A stretch of DNA of 8,192 nt from an uncultured Rhodospirillaceae bacterium. Its GTDB lineage: Bacteria > Pseudomonadota > Alphaproteobacteria > Rhodospirillales > Casp-alpha2. Position numbers and translations under genes: made by a program. The stretch covers positions 1 through 8,192 of the forward strand of contig CAJWVP010000122.1 in assembly GCA_913048145.1 (NCBI GenBank), written 5' to 3'. Positions 5,081-8,192 of this stretch are shown here, in pieces; position 1 is the first letter of the stretch; every line of letters begins with the position of its first letter. The notes under the pieces are model-generated. The model worked only from the letters and a program-made list of their open reading frames with translations. It was not told the origin of the DNA and made no database searches.

Positions 5081-6844
5081 TCACGGCTCTCGGGTTAGAA
5101 CTGATAGGGCGGCCTTGATTTGTGGCACTGGCCCCAAGTTCCCAACTCTTCTGAGCAAAGAGACATTTGGGTACCACACCGATGTCTCTCCCGAACCACC
5201 CCACTTCCATTGTGCCCCCAAGGGGAGGATGACAGCGGTTTTAACCCCCAATGCACCGGCCAGATGAGCGGTTGAGTTTGACACCGTGATGACACCGTCC
5301 AAAGCGCTGATCTGGGCAGCGAAACCATCAATGTCCGTCCATTGGTCAATACAGTTATCATGAAAAATTTCAACGCCGAGATGGTCCCTGATCCATTCCC
5401 GGTCGTCTTCGGTATCTCCGTACTGTAGATCAATAAACTTTGTATTCTCCATTGAAGCCAGAGGAGCTAAATCTTCCAACATCAAGGATTTAGCCTGGGC
5501 CTTCTTGCCAAGCGGACTTTTCCAAGCCAGGCCCACCAGACGCGGGGTTTCGCCCTTTAAATAGCGCTGCCGTAGCGCTTGTCTCCGCTCGTTGTCGGCC
5601 TTGATGTAGGCGACTGGTGGCGCCTCGGAGTACTCCTTCCAAAGCCAGCAGCCGAGGCTTCCCATGGCGACACTATAATCGATACTGGCATCCAAGGTCA
5701 TGGGTGAAGCCGGATCCTCAACGGGGATGCAGCTAACAGTGGGAAACGACCGTTCAAATAACGTAACCAGCCGGGGATCACATTCTAGTAAAATACGTGC
5801 GGCACGCGCGATCAATACCGGCAGCAGCGCCATAAACATCACTTGGTCGCCAACCCCTTGTTCAGCATAGACAAATACCGATTTTCCGTCCAACGTCTGG
5901 CCTCGCCATTCCGCTTGCATCGGCTGCCCGCCAAGACGTTCGCGCCGCGCCAACCGCCAATGATAATTCTCCCAAGCCGAACTGAAATCATTATCCAGGA
6001 ATTGCATCTCCCCGATGATTTCACGCATCTGGGCCTGCTCGTCAGGCTGCAGTTCGGGCTCACGCGTCATCCACTCGTTCAAAAGATCCCAGGCCTTGCG
6101 TTGCCGCCCCGTATCTCGGTAGACGCACGCAAGGCGAAGCCCTGTCACCGCATCCTCCGGATCCTTGATCAAAGCCGATTTATAAAGCCGCTCTAGGTCT
6201 TCATAACCAACTCCATGAGCCCGGAGCATGGCTTCGTAATTTTGACGGATCCCCCAATTGTCGGGAAGCAGTATATTGGCCCGTTTGTAGGCCTCAATGG
6301 ATCCCATCGGTCTATCCAGCGCGTCCAGCGCCGTTCCCAGACCGGAATAGGCATGAGCATTGCGGTCAGATGCCTCAATAGCCTTTCGAAAGACCTCCTC
6401 CGCCAGTTCGTATTCCTGGCGCCCCAAATGAACCTGGCCCAAATTCGCGAGTGTGTGCGAATCGCCGGGCATAAGCGCCAGGGAGCCTCGAAGGGCCGCC
6501 TCGGCATCATCATATCGACCGGCCTGACATAAAAGCCCACCAAGATCATTGAGGATCTGCGGCTGATCGGACGCAATTGCAGCCAGATTCTCTTGCGCAG
6601 CGATCGCTGAATCAAGGGGTTCCAGATGAATTGCGGCATGTCCCGCGATACGCAATGCATCCTCGATCACATCTTTATTGCCGGGCGAGCAAAGAACTTC
6701 CGCCGCGCCGTCGTAAGCTTCCCTGTAGCGCCCAGCTTGCACCTGCTCGTACGCCCAACGTAGTTTGTCCGCCGCACTCAACCGGACTTTGCGGCGGCGT
6801 TTATCTGAGAGTTTCTTTTGCTTGCGGCGGAGAGATCGGCTCAT
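5081..6844 (-). CDS. TPR-repeat glycosyltransferase, second paralogue
   Basis: A 587-residue protein from ATG at 6844, preceded by a modest AGGT Shine-Dalgarno. The first 21 residues are extremely basic (12 Lys/Arg). TPR-like helices run from about 25 to 300 (ILNDLGGLLCQAGRYDDAE at 97-115; TLANLGQVHLGRQEYELAEE at 131-150; AYSGLGTALDALDRP). The transferase domain covers about 320-580: 'YAEQGVGDQVMF' with Asp333 at the presumed catalytic place, 'LVGLAWKSPLG' near 436, 'FIDLQYGDTEDDRE' near 470 and 'VSNSTAHLAGALGV' at 521-534. These blocks line up one for one with the gene at 618-2228, so the two are paralogues, though clearly diverged. By family it transfers a sugar from a nucleotide donor; acceptor and donor are unknown. 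No signal peptide, so probably cytoplasmic. No clear terminator follows, so some readthrough toward the porin is possible. It is divergent from gor. Confidence 0.88.
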   Translation of the reverse strand: MSRSLRRKQKKLSDKRRRKVRLSAADKLRWAYEQVQAGRYREAYDGAAEVLCSPGNKDVIEDALRIAGHAAIHLEPLDSAIAAQENLAAIASDQPQILNDLGGLLCQAGRYDDAEAALRGSLALMPGDSHTLANLGQVHLGRQEYELAEEVFRKAIEASDRNAHAYSGLGTALDALDRPMGSIEAYKRANILLPDNWGIRQNYEAMLRAHGVGYEDLERLYKSALIKDPEDAVTGLRLACVYRDTGRQRKAWDLLNEWMTREPELQPDEQAQMREIIGEMQFLDNDFSSAWENYHWRLARRERLGGQPMQAEWRGQTLDGKSVFVYAEQGVGDQVMFMALLPVLIARAARILLECDPRLVTLFERSFPTVSCIPVEDPASPMTLDASIDYSVAMGSLGCWLWKEYSEAPPVAYIKADNERRQALRQRYLKGETPRLVGLAWKSPLGKKAQAKSLMLEDLAPLASMENTKFIDLQYGDTEDDREWIRDHLGVEIFHDNCIDQWTDIDGFAAQISALDGVITVSNSTAHLAGALGVKTAVILPLGAQWKWGGSGETSVWYPNVSLLRRVGNLGPVPQIKAALSVLTREP

Positions 6845-6853
6845 GATGACCTG

Positions 6854-6881
6854 TTGAGATGTCGTTTTCAGACATTATATT
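6854..6881 (+). promoter_or_regulatory. Sigma70-type promoter of gor
   Basis: TTGAGA (6854-6859), a 16-bp spacer, then TATATT (6876-6881); each box matches five of six consensus bases. Predicted transcription start is near 6888, giving a leader of about 49 nt before the gor ATG. A small dyad (atgtc 6859-6863 / gacat 6871-6875) lies within the spacer. The -10 overlaps the -10 of the opposing promoter. Confidence 0.6.
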
Positions 6882-6901
6882 CGTTTAGCGATGTGATCCA
6901 A
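6874..6901 (-). promoter_or_regulatory. Sigma70-type promoter of the divergent TPR-glycosyltransferase
   Basis: Read on the minus strand: TTGGAT (6901-6896), a 16-bp spacer, then a perfect TATAAT (6879-6874). The predicted start is near 6867, leaving a short leader of about 22 nt that still holds the AGGT Shine-Dalgarno. Four bases (6876-6879) are shared with the gor -10 box. Confidence 0.6.
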
Positions 6902-6920
6902 TCCTTGGATGCGGCACCTT

Positions 6921-6928
6921 AAGAAGGA
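6921..6928 (+). promoter_or_regulatory. Shine-Dalgarno of gor (AAGAAGGA)
   Basis: The purine-rich AAGAAGGA ends eight bases before ATG 6937-6939. This fixes the gor start just ahead of the FAD-binding beta-strand. Confidence 0.85.
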
Positions 6929-6936
6929 CGATATTC

Positions 6937-8192
6937 ATGCCCGATAAAGATTATGACCTGGTAGTCATTGGTGCTGGCTCAGGTGGCGTTCGTGCGTCAC
7001 GTTTCGCCGCCACCAACCACGGCAAGCGCATTGCCGTTATTGAAAACCGCCGGGTCGGTGGGACCTGCGTAATGCGCGGCTGTGTGCCAAAAAAGCTGCT
7101 GGTCTATGGCGCCCACTTCGCTGACGACTTCGAGGACGCCCGCGGCTACGGCTGGGACGCAACCCGCCCGGCATTTGACTGGACATTACTGATTGACGCC
7201 AAGAACCGAGAACTGCAACGCCTTGAGGACGTCTATCACGGCCTCCTGAAATCCTCGAACGTGGATGAGATCATCGGCACGGGCCGCATCGCCGATGCCC
7301 ATACGGTGGAGGTGGACGGCAAGACCTATACGTGTGATTACATTTTATTAGCCACGGGCGGCTACCCCGTGACGCCGGATATCCCGGGAATCGAACACGT
7401 CATCAATTCCGACCATGCCCTCGATCTCGAGGAACTGCCAAAACACATCGTCATTGTCGGTGGCGGCTACATCGCCGTGGAATTCGCGGGCATCTTCAGT
7501 GCGGTGGGCGTCGAGACCCATCTCATGTTCCGGGCCGACAACATCCTGCGCGGTTTCGACAACGATATCCGTGTCATGCTGCGCGGCGAATTAGAAAAGA
7601 AAGGTATCAACCTACACGCCAAAACACAGATCACCGCCATCACCAAGACCAGCGACGGCTATCGGTTACAACTGGACACCGGTGAGACCATGGACACGGG
7701 TCTTGTCATGTACGCCACTGGCCGGCGCCCTAACTCCGCCGGGATCGGCCTGGAGGAAGTGGGGATCGAGATCAACGCCAAAGGTGCGGTGGTCGTCGAC
7801 GACACCTCAAGGACGGCGGTTGACAATATTTACGCCATCGGCGACCTGACCAACCGCATCAATCTCACGCCCGTCGCCCTGGAAGAAGGCATGGCCGTAG
7901 TCGAGACCATCTTTGGCGCGCGCCCGACGGCAGTCGACTACACCAATGTGGCTTCCGCCGTGTTCAGCCACCCCCCCGTGGGCAGCGTCGGCCTGAGCGA
8001 GGAAGAGGCCCGCAAGAACCACGACGTGGACATCTACCGTTCTTCCTTCAAGCCCATGAAGCACACCCTCTCGGGAAGTGATGAGCGGGCGATGATGAAA
8101 CTCATCGTTGATAAAAAGACGGATGTCGTCCTGGGCTGCCATATGGTCGGGGCCGATTCGCCCGAGATCATCCAAGGCTTCGCCGTAGCGCT
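6937..8192 (+). CDS. gor: Glutathione-disulfide reductase (3' end outside window)
   Basis: The frame is open from ATG 6937 to the right edge: 418 codons of a family usually about 450-460 long, so only the C-terminal interface part, with the conserved catalytic His, is missing. Residues 8-17 (LVVIGAGSGG) are the FAD-binding Rossmann motif. 'GGTCVMRGCVPKKL' at 41-54 carries the redox-active pair Cys44/Cys49 with the arrangement typical of glutathione reductase. 'IVIVGGGYIAVEFAG' at 171-185 is the second nucleotide-binding fold, and Arg199 and Arg205 ('MFRADNILRGFD') sit where the enzyme grips the 2'-phosphate of NADPH, indicating NADPH rather than NADH. 'YAIGDLT' at 299-305 closes the FAD site. 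The enzyme regenerates reduced glutathione in the cytoplasm. It has its own promoter and ribosome site and is divergent from the TPR gene; no functional tie to the glycan genes is evident. Confidence 0.95.
   Translation, partial: MPDKDYDLVVIGAGSGGVRASRFAATNHGKRIAVIENRRVGGTCVMRGCVPKKLLVYGAHFADDFEDARGYGWDATRPAFDWTLLIDAKNRELQRLEDVYHGLLKSSNVDEIIGTGRIADAHTVEVDGKTYTCDYILLATGGYPVTPDIPGIEHVINSDHALDLEELPKHIVIVGGGYIAVEFAGIFSAVGVETHLMFRADNILRGFDNDIRVMLRGELEKKGINLHAKTQITAITKTSDGYRLQLDTGETMDTGLVMYATGRRPNSAGIGLEEVGIEINAKGAVVVDDTSRTAVDNIYAIGDLTNRINLTPVALEEGMAVVETIFGARPTAVDYTNVASAVFSHPPVGSVGLSEEEARKNHDVDIYRSSFKPMKHTLSGSDERAMMKLIVDKKTDVVLGCHMVGADSPEIIQGFAVA

Noticed and set aside
6193..6660. 155-codon minus-strand open frame inside the second TPR gene
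   Set aside because: Same strand but shifted frame; Arg/Trp-rich composition, and the main frame carries continuous TPR motifs, so this is neither a frameshift nor a nested gene.
7807..8175. 122-codon minus-strand open frame
   Set aside because: Antisense to the well-supported glutathione reductase; GC-rich coding DNA often leaves such open shadows.

Overview
The window looks like chromosomal DNA of a Gram-negative alphaproteobacterium, probably of Rhodospirillales type. This is inferred from the outer-membrane porin with a C-terminal Phe, the glutathione reductase sequence style, and the tetratricopeptide (TPR) sulfotransferase and TPR glycosyltransferase architectures common in that group. 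No species can be named from sequence alone. There are six protein-coding genes, two of them cut by the window edges. No RNA gene, insertion sequence, CRISPR array or integration scar was seen.

Layout: (1) 1-630, plus strand: the 3' part of a cytoplasmic glycosyltransferase with a DxD motif. (2) 3616 down to 618, minus strand: a tight two-gene operon with a TPR-sulfotransferase first and a TPR-glycosyltransferase (GT9/heptosyltransferase-like fold) second. The operon converges on the first gene and overlaps its end by 13 bp inside a palindrome. (3) 4877 down to 3756, minus strand: a porin with a signal peptide, a GTG start, a strong Shine-Dalgarno and its own rho-independent terminator. (4) 6844 down to 5081, minus strand: a second TPR-glycosyltransferase, clearly paralogous to the one at 618-2228. 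(5) From 6937 off the right edge, plus strand: glutathione reductase (gor), divergent from the TPR gene. The two share a 92-bp gap in which two good sigma70-type promoters have overlapping -10 boxes.

How the genes may work together: two TPR-glycosyltransferases, one TPR-sulfotransferase and a stand-alone glycosyltransferase suggest a small locus for decorating a surface glycan or protein with sugars and sulfate. The TPR enzymes lack signal peptides and obvious membrane segments, so they should act in the cytoplasm on an acceptor before export. The acceptor is not visible. The porin may be a chance neighbour or a target, and nothing in the sequence decides this. gor is a housekeeping redox gene that probably bounds the locus.

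Non-coding DNA is scarce. The longest gap is about 200 bp (4878-5080, the porin upstream region, with several dyad symmetries). No gene-free stretch exceeds 300 bp.
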